64,000 bases of DNA, taken from positions 1-64,000 of the forward strand of contig NZ_LN651322.1 of assembly GCF_000826525.2 (NCBI RefSeq). The letters are read 5' to 3'. The stretch comes from Mobilicoccus massiliensis (GTDB lineage: Bacteria; Actinomycetota; Actinomycetes; Actinomycetales; Dermatophilaceae). The notes under the pieces were generated by a model. The model was not told the DNA's origin. It ran no database searches and saw only the letters and a list, made by a program, of their open reading frames with translations. This document shows positions 8,279 to 17,659 of this stretch, in pieces (the first letter of the stretch is position 1; each line of letters opens with the position of its first letter). A program made the position numbers and the translations under genes.

Positions 8279-9283
8279 TCAGCGCAACGAGGCTCCGGCG
8301 TCGCTCTTGACCTTGGCGTCGTACGGGATTCCCCGAGCCTTGAGATCGCGACGCAGGTCGTTGGGGAGCGCGAACAACAGGCTCTCCTCGGCCGCGACGA
8401 CAGGTTCGACGTCGGTGAAGCCCCGCTCGGCGAGGTAGGCGAGCACGTCGTTGACGAGGATCTCCGGCACCGAGGCGCCGCTACTCACGCCGACGGTGCG
8501 CACTCCTTCGAGCCACGCCTCGTCGATCTCGTCGGCGTAGTCGACCAGTTGACCGGCCTTGGCGCCGTGCTCGAGCGCGACCTCGACCAGGCGCACCGAG
8601 TTGGAGGAGTTGCGCGAACCGACGACGAGCATGAGGTCGACGTCGGCGGCCATCTTCTTGACCGCGCCCTGGCGGTTCTGCGTGGCGTAGCAGATGTCGT
8701 CGCTCGGCGGATCCTGCAGCTGCGGAAAGCGCTCACGCAGCCGGCGCACGGTCTCCATGGTCTCGTCGACGCTGAGCGTGGTCTGCGAGAGCCACACGAC
8801 CTTCGAGGGGTCGCGCACCTCGATGTTCTCGACGTCGTCGGGCCCGTCGACCAGCGTGATGTGGGCGGGAGCCTCGCCGGCGGTGCCGATGACCTCCTCG
8901 TGACCCTCGTGGCCGATGAGCAGGATGTCGTAGTCGTCGCCGGCGAACCGCTTGGCCTCGCGGTGCACCTTGGTGACGAGCGGGCAGGTGGCATCGATCG
9001 ACCGCAGCGAGCGCGCCTTCGCCTCTTCGTGCACCACCGGCGCCACACCGTGGGCGGAGAACACGACCGTGGCGCCCTCGGGCACCTCGTCGGTCTCCTC
9101 CACGAAGATCGCGCCGCGGCGCTCGAGCACGGCGACGACATGCTTGTTGTGGACGATCTGCTTGCGCACGTAGACCGGGGCGCCGTACAGCTCGAGAGCC
9201 TTCTCGACGGTGACGACGGCGCGGTCGACGCCGGCGCAGTATCCACGCGGGGCGGCCAGGAGAACCTTCAAGTCGTCAGTCAC
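8279..9283 (-). CDS. ispH: 4-hydroxy-3-methylbut-2-enyl diphosphate reductase (IspH)
   Basis: Last step of the MEP isoprenoid pathway, reducing HMBPP to IPP and DMAPP with a [4Fe-4S] cluster. The three cluster cysteines are visible in APRGYCAG (Cys16), IDATCPLV and ICYATQNRQ; the substrate-contact motifs SAHGV and [10 protein letters not shown] are present. 334 residues, normal length. GTG at 9283 was chosen: on the coding strand TAGGAT, a good -10 element, ends seven bases before it, so the transcript is probably leaderless; an in-frame ATG three codons upstream overlaps that element. It is divergent from xseA. As an essential single-copy gene in most bacteria, its duplication at 16546-17550 is another reason to doubt the inverted repeat. 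Confidence 0.97.
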   Translation of the reverse strand: MTDDLKVLLAAPRGYCAGVDRAVVTVEKALELYGAPVYVRKQIVHNKHVVAVLERRGAIFVEETDEVPEGATVVFSAHGVAPVVHEEAKARSLRSIDATCPLVTKVHREAKRFAGDDYDILLIGHEGHEEVIGTAGEAPAHITLVDGPDDVENIEVRDPSKVVWLSQTTLSVDETMETVRRLRERFPQLQDPPSDDICYATQNRQGAVKKMAADVDLMLVVGSRNSSNSVRLVEVALEHGAKAGQLVDYADEIDEAWLEGVRTVGVSSGASVPEILVNDVLAYLAERGFTDVEPVVAAEESLLFALPNDLRRDLKARGIPYDAKVKSDAGASLR

Positions 9284-9503
9284 GCACCTCATCCTACGAA
9301 AGCCCCCTGGACGCCGCCTGTGCGCACAGGGTCGCGACCGGAGGACGCCGACCGACTCGCCCACGCCCGCCGTCCCTCCCGGTGCACCGATGCGCACAGG
9401 CTGAGAGCCCGCCCCCATCGGATCGAGCACCGATCCGTCGACCTGCCGACGACCGGCTCGCGGCTGCCCGGGCCCGACGACCTGCGCTGGCATACTGGCG
9501 CGG

Positions 9504-10745
9504 GTGAGCGAGCCCCTGCCCGAGAAGGCGGCCGAGACGTCGGCCGAGCGCCCGTGGCCGCTGCGACTCCTCTCGATGAAGATCACCGACTACGTCGACC
9601 GGATGTCGCCGGTGTGGGTGGAGGGCCAACTCGTCCAGCTCAACCGGCGCCCGGGCGCCCGCTCCTGCTTCGTGACCCTGCGCGATCCCGACGTCGACAT
9701 GTCGATGACGGTGACCGTGCCGGTGGTCGTCCTCGACCGCATGCCGATCTCCGAGGGCAGCCGCGTCGTCGTCCACGCCAAGGCGACGTACTGGAGCAAG
9801 CGCGGCACCCTGCAGCTCGAGGCACGCGACATGCGTCCCGTCGGCGAGGGCGAGCTCTTGGTGCGCCTCGAACACCTCAAACGGGTCCTCGCTGCGGAGG
9901 GTCTGTTCGCGGTCGAGCGCAAGCGGGCGGTGCCGTTCCTTCCTCGCCGTGTCGGCCTCATCTGCGGCCGGGCGAGTGCGGCGATGCGCGACGTGCACGA
10001 GAACGCCCGGCGCCGCTGGCCGGCGGTGGCCTTCGAGACGCGCGAGGTGCCCGTTCAGGGCTCCGACGCGGTGGCCGCCGTCACCGAGGCGCTGCGCGAA
10101 CTCGACGCCCACCACGAGGTCGACGTCATCGTCATCACCCGCGGCGGGGGCTCGTTCGAGGACCTCCTGCCGTTCAGCAACGAGGCGCTCGTACGCGCCG
10201 TGGCAGCGGCGACGACGCCCGTCGTCAGCGCGATCGGGCACGAGGTCGACACCCCGCTGCTCGACTTCGTGGCCGACCTGCGCGCCTCGACACCCACCGA
10301 CGCGGCCAAACACATCGTCCCCGACGTCGAGGTCGAACGGGCCGGCATCCTGCGCTCGGTGGAACGTGCCCGGTCCGGCCTCGAATCCCGGATCGCCGGC
10401 GAGCGCCGCCACCTCGAGGTCCTGCGCAGCCGCCCCGTCCTCGTCGACCCGCACGCGACCCTGGCCCCACATCGCAGCGTCATCGAGCAACAGCGCGAGC
10501 GCTCCCGGCGGGCCCTGCGATCGCGGCTCGAGCGCGCTCGGGCCCACGTCGAGGCTCTGCGCGCACAGCTTCGGGCGCTCTCGCCACAGGGCACCCTGGA
10601 TCGCGGGTACGCCATCGTGCTGCACGCCGACGGCCGCATCGTCACCGACCGGACCGAGGTCGACGTCGACGAGATCCTGCGCGTCAAGGTGGCGCGCGGC
10701 GACTTCGGGGTGCGCCCCGTGACCAAGAGGAAGGCGAGAACGTGA
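9504..10745 (+). CDS. xseA: Exodeoxyribonuclease VII large subunit
   Basis: 413 residues. An N-terminal OB fold (about 25-125, with [20 protein letters not shown]) is followed by the catalytic domain beginning at about 145 with [12 protein letters not shown], the [14 protein letters not shown] motif at about 212-225 and [20 protein letters not shown]; a helical arm (about 280-365) and the C-terminal [10 protein letters not shown] segment complete the subunit. With XseB it degrades single-stranded DNA in both directions. Start is GTG at 9504; CATACT ends seven bases upstream, which fits a leaderless start. It overlaps xseB by four bases. Second copy 15084-16325. Confidence 0.97.
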   Translation: MSEPLPEKAAETSAERPWPLRLLSMKITDYVDRMSPVWVEGQLVQLNRRPGARSCFVTLRDPDVDMSMTVTVPVVVLDRMPISEGSRVVVHAKATYWSKRGTLQLEARDMRPVGEGELLVRLEHLKRVLAAEGLFAVERKRAVPFLPRRVGLICGRASAAMRDVHENARRRWPAVAFETREVPVQGSDAVAAVTEALRELDAHHEVDVIVITRGGGSFEDLLPFSNEALVRAVAAATTPVVSAIGHEVDTPLLDFVADLRASTPTDAAKHIVPDVEVERAGILRSVERARSGLESRIAGERRHLEVLRSRPVLVDPHATLAPHRSVIEQQRERSRRALRSRLERARAHVEALRAQLRALSPQGTLDRGYAIVLHADGRIVTDRTEVDVDEILRVKVARGDFGVRPVTKRKART

Positions 10746-10984
10746 CCTCGACCCACAGCGAGCACGGCGACGAGCGCCCCGAGGTGTCCTCGCTCTCCTA
10801 CGAACAGGCCCGCGACGAGCTCGTCGAGACCGTCGCCCGCCTCGAATCCGGCACCGCCGACCTCGAGACGAGCGTCGCCCTCTGGGAGCGCGGCGAGGCA
10901 CTCGCCGCTCACTGCACGGCCGCCCTGGACCGGGCAGAGAAGCGCCTCGACCGGGAGCAGCGAGACGACTCCGAGCCGAGCTGA
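10742..10984 (+). CDS. xseB: Exodeoxyribonuclease VII small subunit
   Basis: 80 residues, typical for XseB. The motif LSYEQARDELVETVARLESG followed by DLETSVALWERGEALA is the family signature; the rest is a charged helical tail. Start GTG at 10742 overlaps the xseA stop as GTGA, so the subunits are translationally coupled. It stabilises and activates the XseA nuclease. It converges on the DUF4245 gene. Second copy 14845-15087. Confidence 0.96.
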   Translation: MTSTHSEHGDERPEVSSLSYEQARDELVETVARLESGTADLETSVALWERGEALAAHCTAALDRAEKRLDREQRDDSEPS

Positions 10985-11200
10985 ACGCTTCGAGCTCTCG
11001 AGCGGGCCGGCACCGGCCATGGGACGGCCGCCGATCCCCCGGCGGCGAACAGCGCTGCATCAGGCGCAAACACGAGATCCGACTCGGGCGGTCCTGACGC
11101 GCTCGCGCCTTCCGCGCTGCCGGAGCGGCGACCTCGGCCGGACGGGCCGAACGCCTCGCGGCACCGACCGGAGCCTCGAACCCGCCTGGCCTCCGACGCC

Positions 11201-11887
11201 TCATCCTCGGTACGGCCGAAGCGAGGCCGCGACGTGCTCGAGCGTTTCGTAGTCGGCGAGTCCGCTGACGACCGTCGTCATGCCGCCGACCTCTCCGACG
11301 AGGCCGCGTCGTGCCGGGTCCCCGTTGGTCGTGTAGCGCGCCCAGGAGCGGCCGTCGACGGTCGTTGTCCCGTCCGGCTTTCCGTGGGCGACGGCCTCCT
11401 CGACCCAGGCCGTCCTCGTGTCTGCCGGCGTCTCGGCACCGGCCTGCTGAACCGCGACGAACACCGAGTCGTCGTCGGTGCGCTGGTATCCGGCGTACCA
11501 GGTGAGCGTGGGCGCGGTCTGATGCCGCACGCTCGTCGCCTTCCACGGCTGCCCCGGTTCGCCGAGCTGCGGAACCCACACCGTCGCGCCGGTCTCGTCG
11601 TGCACGGCGCGGGCCACTGGAGTGACGTCGACAGGGGGCTGGGACACGGCGTCGGGGCGCGGGACGACCGAGTAGAGCACGGCGACGACCGCGGCGACCG
11701 CAGCCATCGACAGCACGAGGCTGCGCCAGTTGCCGTGAGCATGCGGATTCAGGCGCGGCGCGGGACCAGCATCCTCGGGCTGCCTGGCACTCTCGACCGG
11801 CGCCGTCCCACCGGCCTCCTCAAGGCTGCGGGTGTCGTCCTCGGCATGCGCTCCGGTCGATGAGGGATGAGGGGTCGAGGACGTCAT
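11201..11887 (-). CDS. DUF4245 membrane-anchored protein
   Basis: 228 residues. About 55 residues of acidic/proline-rich N-terminal cytoplasmic segment are followed by one membrane helix (RSLVLSMAAVAAVVAVLYSV) and an extracytoplasmic domain of about 150 residues containing TLTWYAGYQRTDDDSVFVAV, the pattern of actinobacterial DUF4245. Function unknown; in Actinobacteria this gene is often next to xseB, as here. The start at 11887 is supported by an AAGAAT hexamer six bases upstream on the coding strand; an in-frame ATG six codons earlier is the alternative. Second copy 13942-14628. Confidence 0.85.
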   Translation of the reverse strand: MTSSTPHPSSTGAHAEDDTRSLEEAGGTAPVESARQPEDAGPAPRLNPHAHGNWRSLVLSMAAVAAVVAVLYSVVPRPDAVSQPPVDVTPVARAVHDETGATVWVPQLGEPGQPWKATSVRHQTAPTLTWYAGYQRTDDDSVFVAVQQAGAETPADTRTAWVEEAVAHGKPDGTTTVDGRSWARYTTNGDPARRGLVGEVGGMTTVVSGLADYETLEHVAASLRPYRG

Positions 11888-11955
11888 GGGCCCATTCTTG
11901 CCCATCCGACCCACCCGTCCCTCCCCCGGCGCCGCGTCGGCCCGCGCCTCACGAC

Positions 11956-12031
11956 CGCCGAGACAGCCGCCGTTTCCGCTCCCACTGAGCGTGTCGGACC
12001 CTTCGAGATGGAAACGGCGGCTGTCTCGGCG
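11956..12031. repeat. Perfect 22-bp inverted repeat built from a dispersed repeat motif
   Basis: 11956-11977 and 12010-12031 are exact reverse complements with a 32-base loop. The right arm, beginning GGAAACGGCGGCTGTCTCGG, recurs identically at 62061-62082 and in near copies at 30687-30708 and 30721-30742. It lies between the divergent DUF4245 and TetR genes, so it is not a normal terminator. The mirror copy is 13798-13873. Confidence 0.85.
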
Positions 12032-12068
12032 TCGAGGCTCGTGGGAGGAGAAACGGGGCACCCGGTAC

Positions 12069-12086
12069 ATTCACCGCATGATGAAA
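12069..12086 (+). promoter_or_regulatory. Probable TetR autoregulatory operator
   Basis: ATTCACCGCATGATGAAA; its reverse complement matches the perfect palindrome at 12906-12923 at 14 of 18 positions. It overlaps the likely -10 element TACATT (12066-12071) and transcript start of the TetR gene, the usual place for autorepression. A tiny ORF reading MMKSVTA (12078-12101) starts six bases after that -10 element and ends in a GTGA overlap with the TetR start. Confidence 0.55.
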
Positions 12087-12097
12087 TCGGTGACTGC

Positions 12098-12724
12098 GTG
12101 AGCCCGCGAGGTCGCCGCCCAACCGGCGCCGACGCGCGGGGAGACATCCTCTCGGCGGCCCGACGCGCCTTCGCCCGTTCGGGGTACGCCCGGACATCGA
12201 TGCGCGCCGTCGCCCGCGAGGCCGGCGTCGACCCGGCGCTCGTCCATCACTACTTCGACGGTAAGTCCGACCTCTTCTTCCACGCCATCATCGGCGACAT
12301 CGAGAACGAGGGCGAAGGCCGCATCAACCCCGCGGCGATCGTCCGCAGCATCACCGCCGGGCCCCCCGACGAACTCGGTTACCGGTGGACGGTCGGCTTC
12401 CTCCGACTGTGGGACCGCCCCGGGGCAGCGGACCGGTTGGTCTCGATGATCGGCGCCGTCGCCTCCGGTGACGAGGTGCGCGAGCCGGTGATGCAATTCC
12501 TCCAGGAGGAGGTCTTCACGCCGATCGTCGCGCAGGTCGCCCCCGACCGTCCCGAGCTCCGCTCGCAGCTCGCCGCCTCGCACGTCATCGGCCTCGCGAT
12601 CACGCGGTACGTCGCGCGCCTGCCCCACATCGTGGCGATGACGGCCGAGGAACTGTCGGCCTTCACCTCCGGCAACCTGCAGCACTACCTCACGGGCGAC
12701 CTCGGAGCCGGGTCGACCTCCTGA
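12098..12724 (+). CDS. TetR/AcrR-family transcriptional regulator
   Basis: 208 residues. A complete N-terminal DNA-binding domain is visible (about 13-58): DILSAARRAFARSGYARTSM, then RAVAREAGVDPALVHHYFDG with the typical HYF and the lysine that follows. The C-terminal helical domain (about 70-205) would bind a ligand and dimerise; the ligand is unknown. Start is GTG at 12098, at the end of an overlapping seven-residue leader ORF. A probable operator lies over its promoter and a perfect version of the same site lies at 12906-12923, 182 bp past its stop, where a target gene would be expected to begin; the inverted repeat axis cuts that region off. Second copy 13105-13731. Confidence 0.9.
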   Translation: MSPRGRRPTGADARGDILSAARRAFARSGYARTSMRAVAREAGVDPALVHHYFDGKSDLFFHAIIGDIENEGEGRINPAAIVRSITAGPPDELGYRWTVGFLRLWDRPGAADRLVSMIGAVASGDEVREPVMQFLQEEVFTPIVAQVAPDRPELRSQLAASHVIGLAITRYVARLPHIVAMTAEELSAFTSGNLQHYLTGDLGAGSTS

Positions 12725-12905
12725 CGCGCGACGACGCAGCGCCTGCACGGCGTCACACCTTCACAGCCGGCACCGAGCAGACCTCGACTCAGGGTCTTGG
12801 CCTCGACGCCGCCCTCGGCCACGTCGCCTTGCATGGGCCGCGCCACACCCGCCACCTCGCCCCAAGCGCGCGCCACCCTTGCCTCGCACGGGGGGACGGT
12901 CTAGA

Positions 12906-12923
12906 TTTCATCACGTGATGAAA
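12906..12923. promoter_or_regulatory. Perfect 18-bp palindrome, probable TetR operator, at the axis of the inverted repeat
   Basis: TTTCATCACGTGATGAAA, centred exactly on the 12914/12915 axis. It is related to the site at 12069-12086 and is likely a target operator of the adjacent TetR. A TAGATT hexamer at 12902-12907 could be the -10 of the regulated gene, whose true coding sequence is replaced here by the mirror image. How much of the flanking symmetry is natural cannot be told. Confidence 0.6.
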
Positions 12924-13104
12924 TCTAGACCGTCCCCCCGTGCGAGGCAAGGGTGGCGCGCGCTTGGGGCGAGGTGGCGGGTGTGGCGCGGCCCATGCAA
13001 GGCGACGTGGCCGAGGGCGGCGTCGAGGCCAAGACCCTGAGTCGAGGTCTGCTCGGTGCCGGCTGTGAAGGTGTGACGCCGTGCAGGCGCTGCGTCGTCG
13101 CGCG

Positions 13105-13731
13105 TCAGGAGGTCGACCCGGCTCCGAGGTCGCCCGTGAGGTAGTGCTGCAGGTTGCCGGAGGTGAAGGCCGACAGTTCCTCGGCCGTCATCGCCACGAT
13201 GTGGGGCAGGCGCGCGACGTACCGCGTGATCGCGAGGCCGATGACGTGCGAGGCGGCGAGCTGCGAGCGGAGCTCGGGACGGTCGGGGGCGACCTGCGCG
13301 ACGATCGGCGTGAAGACCTCCTCCTGGAGGAATTGCATCACCGGCTCGCGCACCTCGTCACCGGAGGCGACGGCGCCGATCATCGAGACCAACCGGTCCG
13401 CTGCCCCGGGGCGGTCCCACAGTCGGAGGAAGCCGACCGTCCACCGGTAACCGAGTTCGTCGGGGGGCCCGGCGGTGATGCTGCGGACGATCGCCGCGGG
13501 GTTGATGCGGCCTTCGCCCTCGTTCTCGATGTCGCCGATGATGGCGTGGAAGAAGAGGTCGGACTTACCGTCGAAGTAGTGATGGACGAGCGCCGGGTCG
13601 ACGCCGGCCTCGCGGGCGACGGCGCGCATCGATGTCCGGGCGTACCCCGAACGGGCGAAGGCGCGTCGGGCCGCCGAGAGGATGTCTCCCCGCGCGTCGG
13701 CGCCGGTTGGGCGGCGACCTCGCGGGCTCAC
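13105..13731 (-). CDS. TetR/AcrR-family regulator (mirror copy)
   Basis: Identical in sequence to the product of 12098-12724; 208 residues with an N-terminal helix-turn-helix. The two copies face each other across the axis and would share the central operator. The GTG start at 13731 is overlapped by the stop of a seven-residue leader ORF. Confidence 0.9.
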   Translation of the reverse strand: MSPRGRRPTGADARGDILSAARRAFARSGYARTSMRAVAREAGVDPALVHHYFDGKSDLFFHAIIGDIENEGEGRINPAAIVRSITAGPPDELGYRWTVGFLRLWDRPGAADRLVSMIGAVASGDEVREPVMQFLQEEVFTPIVAQVAPDRPELRSQLAASHVIGLAITRYVARLPHIVAMTAEELSAFTSGNLQHYLTGDLGAGSTS

Positions 13732-13742
13732 GCAGTCACCGA

Positions 13743-13760
13743 TTTCATCATGCGGTGAAT
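13743..13760 (-). promoter_or_regulatory. TetR autoregulatory operator (mirror copy)
   Basis: Reads TTTCATCATGCGGTGAAT on the plus strand; reverse complement of 12069-12086 and covering the TetR promoter at 13731. Confidence 0.55.
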
Positions 13761-13797
13761 GTACCGGGTGCCCCGTTTCTCCTCCCACGAGCCTCGA

Positions 13798-13873
13798 CGC
13801 CGAGACAGCCGCCGTTTCCATCTCGAAGGGTCCGACACGCTCAGTGGGAGCGGAAACGGCGGCTGTCTCGGCG
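13798..13873. repeat. 22-bp inverted repeat of the dispersed motif (mirror copy)
   Basis: Arms 13798-13819 and 13852-13873, mirror image of 11956-12031, between the TetR and DUF4245 genes. Confidence 0.85.
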
Positions 13874-13941
13874 GTCGTGAGGCGCGGGCCGACGCGGCGC
13901 CGGGGGAGGGACGGGTGGGTCGGATGGGCAAGAATGGGCCC

Positions 13942-14628
13942 ATGACGTCCTCGACCCCTCATCCCTCATCGACCGGAGCGCATGCCGAGGACGACACCCG
14001 CAGCCTTGAGGAGGCCGGTGGGACGGCGCCGGTCGAGAGTGCCAGGCAGCCCGAGGATGCTGGTCCCGCGCCGCGCCTGAATCCGCATGCTCACGGCAAC
14101 TGGCGCAGCCTCGTGCTGTCGATGGCTGCGGTCGCCGCGGTCGTCGCCGTGCTCTACTCGGTCGTCCCGCGCCCCGACGCCGTGTCCCAGCCCCCTGTCG
14201 ACGTCACTCCAGTGGCCCGCGCCGTGCACGACGAGACCGGCGCGACGGTGTGGGTTCCGCAGCTCGGCGAACCGGGGCAGCCGTGGAAGGCGACGAGCGT
14301 GCGGCATCAGACCGCGCCCACGCTCACCTGGTACGCCGGATACCAGCGCACCGACGACGACTCGGTGTTCGTCGCGGTTCAGCAGGCCGGTGCCGAGACG
14401 CCGGCAGACACGAGGACGGCCTGGGTCGAGGAGGCCGTCGCCCACGGAAAGCCGGACGGGACAACGACCGTCGACGGCCGCTCCTGGGCGCGCTACACGA
14501 CCAACGGGGACCCGGCACGACGCGGCCTCGTCGGAGAGGTCGGCGGCATGACGACGGTCGTCAGCGGACTCGCCGACTACGAAACGCTCGAGCACGTCGC
14601 GGCCTCGCTTCGGCCGTACCGAGGATGA
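13942..14628 (+). CDS. DUF4245 membrane-anchored protein (mirror copy)
   Basis: Identical to the product of 11201-11887: disordered acidic N-terminus, one membrane helix and an external domain. ATG at 13942 is preceded by AAGAAT with a six-base gap. Confidence 0.85.
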   Translation: MTSSTPHPSSTGAHAEDDTRSLEEAGGTAPVESARQPEDAGPAPRLNPHAHGNWRSLVLSMAAVAAVVAVLYSVVPRPDAVSQPPVDVTPVARAVHDETGATVWVPQLGEPGQPWKATSVRHQTAPTLTWYAGYQRTDDDSVFVAVQQAGAETPADTRTAWVEEAVAHGKPDGTTTVDGRSWARYTTNGDPARRGLVGEVGGMTTVVSGLADYETLEHVAASLRPYRG

Positions 14629-14844
14629 GGCGTCGGAGGCCAGGCGGGTTCGAGGCTCCGGTCGGTGCCGCGAGGCGTTCGGCCCGTCCGGCCGAGGTCG
14701 CCGCTCCGGCAGCGCGGAAGGCGCGAGCGCGTCAGGACCGCCCGAGTCGGATCTCGTGTTTGCGCCTGATGCAGCGCTGTTCGCCGCCGGGGGATCGGCG
14801 GCCGTCCCATGGCCGGTGCCGGCCCGCTCGAGAGCTCGAAGCGT

Positions 14845-15087
14845 TCAGCTCGGCTCGGAGTCGTCTCGCTGCTCCCGGTCGAGGCGCTTCTCTGCCCGGT
14901 CCAGGGCGGCCGTGCAGTGAGCGGCGAGTGCCTCGCCGCGCTCCCAGAGGGCGACGCTCGTCTCGAGGTCGGCGGTGCCGGATTCGAGGCGGGCGACGGT
15001 CTCGACGAGCTCGTCGCGGGCCTGTTCGTAGGAGAGCGAGGACACCTCGGGGCGCTCGTCGCCGTGCTCGCTGTGGGTCGAGGTCAC
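14845..15087 (-). CDS. xseB: Exodeoxyribonuclease VII small subunit (mirror copy)
   Basis: Identical to the product of 10742-10984; GTGA overlap with the xseA copy upstream. Confidence 0.95.
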   Translation of the reverse strand: MTSTHSEHGDERPEVSSLSYEQARDELVETVARLESGTADLETSVALWERGEALAAHCTAALDRAEKRLDREQRDDSEPS

Positions 15088-16325
15088 GTTCTCGCCTTCC
15101 TCTTGGTCACGGGGCGCACCCCGAAGTCGCCGCGCGCCACCTTGACGCGCAGGATCTCGTCGACGTCGACCTCGGTCCGGTCGGTGACGATGCGGCCGTC
15201 GGCGTGCAGCACGATGGCGTACCCGCGATCCAGGGTGCCCTGTGGCGAGAGCGCCCGAAGCTGTGCGCGCAGAGCCTCGACGTGGGCCCGAGCGCGCTCG
15301 AGCCGCGATCGCAGGGCCCGCCGGGAGCGCTCGCGCTGTTGCTCGATGACGCTGCGATGTGGGGCCAGGGTCGCGTGCGGGTCGACGAGGACGGGGCGGC
15401 TGCGCAGGACCTCGAGGTGGCGGCGCTCGCCGGCGATCCGGGATTCGAGGCCGGACCGGGCACGTTCCACCGAGCGCAGGATGCCGGCCCGTTCGACCTC
15501 GACGTCGGGGACGATGTGTTTGGCCGCGTCGGTGGGTGTCGAGGCGCGCAGGTCGGCCACGAAGTCGAGCAGCGGGGTGTCGACCTCGTGCCCGATCGCG
15601 CTGACGACGGGCGTCGTCGCCGCTGCCACGGCGCGTACGAGCGCCTCGTTGCTGAACGGCAGGAGGTCCTCGAACGAGCCCCCGCCGCGGGTGATGACGA
15701 TGACGTCGACCTCGTGGTGGGCGTCGAGTTCGCGCAGCGCCTCGGTGACGGCGGCCACCGCGTCGGAGCCCTGAACGGGCACCTCGCGCGTCTCGAAGGC
15801 CACCGCCGGCCAGCGGCGCCGGGCGTTCTCGTGCACGTCGCGCATCGCCGCACTCGCCCGGCCGCAGATGAGGCCGACACGGCGAGGAAGGAACGGCACC
15901 GCCCGCTTGCGCTCGACCGCGAACAGACCCTCCGCAGCGAGGACCCGTTTGAGGTGTTCGAGGCGCACCAAGAGCTCGCCCTCGCCGACGGGACGCATGT
16001 CGCGTGCCTCGAGCTGCAGGGTGCCGCGCTTGCTCCAGTACGTCGCCTTGGCGTGGACGACGACGCGGCTGCCCTCGGAGATCGGCATGCGGTCGAGGAC
16101 GACCACCGGCACGGTCACCGTCATCGACATGTCGACGTCGGGATCGCGCAGGGTCACGAAGCAGGAGCGGGCGCCCGGGCGCCGGTTGAGCTGGACGAGT
16201 TGGCCCTCCACCCACACCGGCGACATCCGGTCGACGTAGTCGGTGATCTTCATCGAGAGGAGTCGCAGCGGCCACGGGCGCTCGGCCGACGTCTCGGCCG
16301 CCTTCTCGGGCAGGGGCTCGCTCAC
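15084..16325 (-). CDS. xseA: Exodeoxyribonuclease VII large subunit (mirror copy)
   Basis: Identical to the product of 9504-10745: OB fold, catalytic domain with the [14 protein letters not shown] motif, and helical arm. Divergent from ispH. Confidence 0.96.
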   Translation of the reverse strand: MSEPLPEKAAETSAERPWPLRLLSMKITDYVDRMSPVWVEGQLVQLNRRPGARSCFVTLRDPDVDMSMTVTVPVVVLDRMPISEGSRVVVHAKATYWSKRGTLQLEARDMRPVGEGELLVRLEHLKRVLAAEGLFAVERKRAVPFLPRRVGLICGRASAAMRDVHENARRRWPAVAFETREVPVQGSDAVAAVTEALRELDAHHEVDVIVITRGGGSFEDLLPFSNEALVRAVAAATTPVVSAIGHEVDTPLLDFVADLRASTPTDAAKHIVPDVEVERAGILRSVERARSGLESRIAGERRHLEVLRSRPVLVDPHATLAPHRSVIEQQRERSRRALRSRLERARAHVEALRAQLRALSPQGTLDRGYAIVLHADGRIVTDRTEVDVDEILRVKVARGDFGVRPVTKRKART

Positions 16326-16545
16326 CCGCGCCAGTATGCCAGCGCAGGTCGTCGGGCCCGGGCAGCCGCGAGCCGGTCGTCGGCAGGTCGACGGATCGGT
16401 GCTCGATCCGATGGGGGCGGGCTCTCAGCCTGTGCGCATCGGTGCACCGGGAGGGACGGCGGGCGTGGGCGAGTCGGTCGGCGTCCTCCGGTCGCGACCC
16501 TGTGCGCACAGGCGGCGTCCAGGGGGCTTTCGTAGGATGAGGTGC

Positions 16546-17550
16546 GTGACTGACGACTTGAAGGTTCTCCTGGCCGCCCCGCGTGGATACTGCGCCGGCG
16601 TCGACCGCGCCGTCGTCACCGTCGAGAAGGCTCTCGAGCTGTACGGCGCCCCGGTCTACGTGCGCAAGCAGATCGTCCACAACAAGCATGTCGTCGCCGT
16701 GCTCGAGCGCCGCGGCGCGATCTTCGTGGAGGAGACCGACGAGGTGCCCGAGGGCGCCACGGTCGTGTTCTCCGCCCACGGTGTGGCGCCGGTGGTGCAC
16801 GAAGAGGCGAAGGCGCGCTCGCTGCGGTCGATCGATGCCACCTGCCCGCTCGTCACCAAGGTGCACCGCGAGGCCAAGCGGTTCGCCGGCGACGACTACG
16901 ACATCCTGCTCATCGGCCACGAGGGTCACGAGGAGGTCATCGGCACCGCCGGCGAGGCTCCCGCCCACATCACGCTGGTCGACGGGCCCGACGACGTCGA
17001 GAACATCGAGGTGCGCGACCCCTCGAAGGTCGTGTGGCTCTCGCAGACCACGCTCAGCGTCGACGAGACCATGGAGACCGTGCGCCGGCTGCGTGAGCGC
17101 TTTCCGCAGCTGCAGGATCCGCCGAGCGACGACATCTGCTACGCCACGCAGAACCGCCAGGGCGCGGTCAAGAAGATGGCCGCCGACGTCGACCTCATGC
17201 TCGTCGTCGGTTCGCGCAACTCCTCCAACTCGGTGCGCCTGGTCGAGGTCGCGCTCGAGCACGGCGCCAAGGCCGGTCAACTGGTCGACTACGCCGACGA
17301 GATCGACGAGGCGTGGCTCGAAGGAGTGCGCACCGTCGGCGTGAGTAGCGGCGCCTCGGTGCCGGAGATCCTCGTCAACGACGTGCTCGCCTACCTCGCC
17401 GAGCGGGGCTTCACCGACGTCGAACCTGTCGTCGCGGCCGAGGAGAGCCTGTTGTTCGCGCTCCCCAACGACCTGCGTCGCGATCTCAAGGCTCGGGGAA
17501 TCCCGTACGACGCCAAGGTCAAGAGCGACGCCGGAGCCTCGTTGCGCTGA
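16546..17550 (+). CDS. ispH: 4-hydroxy-3-methylbut-2-enyl diphosphate reductase (mirror copy)
   Basis: Identical to the product of 8279-9283, with all three cluster cysteines. The start signal can be read directly here: TAGGAT at 16533-16538, seven bases, then GTG at 16546, which fits a leaderless transcript. Confidence 0.96.
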   Translation: MTDDLKVLLAAPRGYCAGVDRAVVTVEKALELYGAPVYVRKQIVHNKHVVAVLERRGAIFVEETDEVPEGATVVFSAHGVAPVVHEEAKARSLRSIDATCPLVTKVHREAKRFAGDDYDILLIGHEGHEEVIGTAGEAPAHITLVDGPDDVENIEVRDPSKVVWLSQTTLSVDETMETVRRLRERFPQLQDPPSDDICYATQNRQGAVKKMAADVDLMLVVGSRNSSNSVRLVEVALEHGAKAGQLVDYADEIDEAWLEGVRTVGVSSGASVPEILVNDVLAYLAERGFTDVEPVVAAEESLLFALPNDLRRDLKARGIPYDAKVKSDAGASLR

Positions 17551-17659
17551 CCTGCCGGACTGCGGGGCACGTGACAGATCTTGACGGGCCCGGCTCGACG
17601 GCGTCGTCCACGACGTGCTTCGCCGCCACGGCCTCGACGTGAGCATGACCGGCCCTCTC

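Larger units (their letters stand above)
1..12914 (+). repeat. Left arm of a 25.8-kb perfect inverted repeat
   Basis: Every position x pairs with 25829-x. I checked the axis (12901-12930), the outer end (1-28 against 25801-25828) and many gene boundaries; all gene pairs have equal length and identical protein sequence, so there are no indels. There is no spacer. The arm reaches the first base of the window, so its outer end either lies outside or coincides with a contig end. Long spacerless palindromes are normally unstable in bacteria, which favours an assembly or foldback artefact. Confidence 0.97.

Noticed and set aside
9294..11579. 761-codon open frame on the minus strand over xseA-xseB
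   Set aside because: It is the antisense of clear xseA and xseB genes; its translation is Arg/Gly/His-rich and without domains, as expected in GC-rich DNA.
12685..12876. 63-codon frame next to the axis (mirror at 12953-13144)
   Set aside because: Overlaps the TetR 3' end, has no ribosome binding site or -10 at the right distance, and matches no family.
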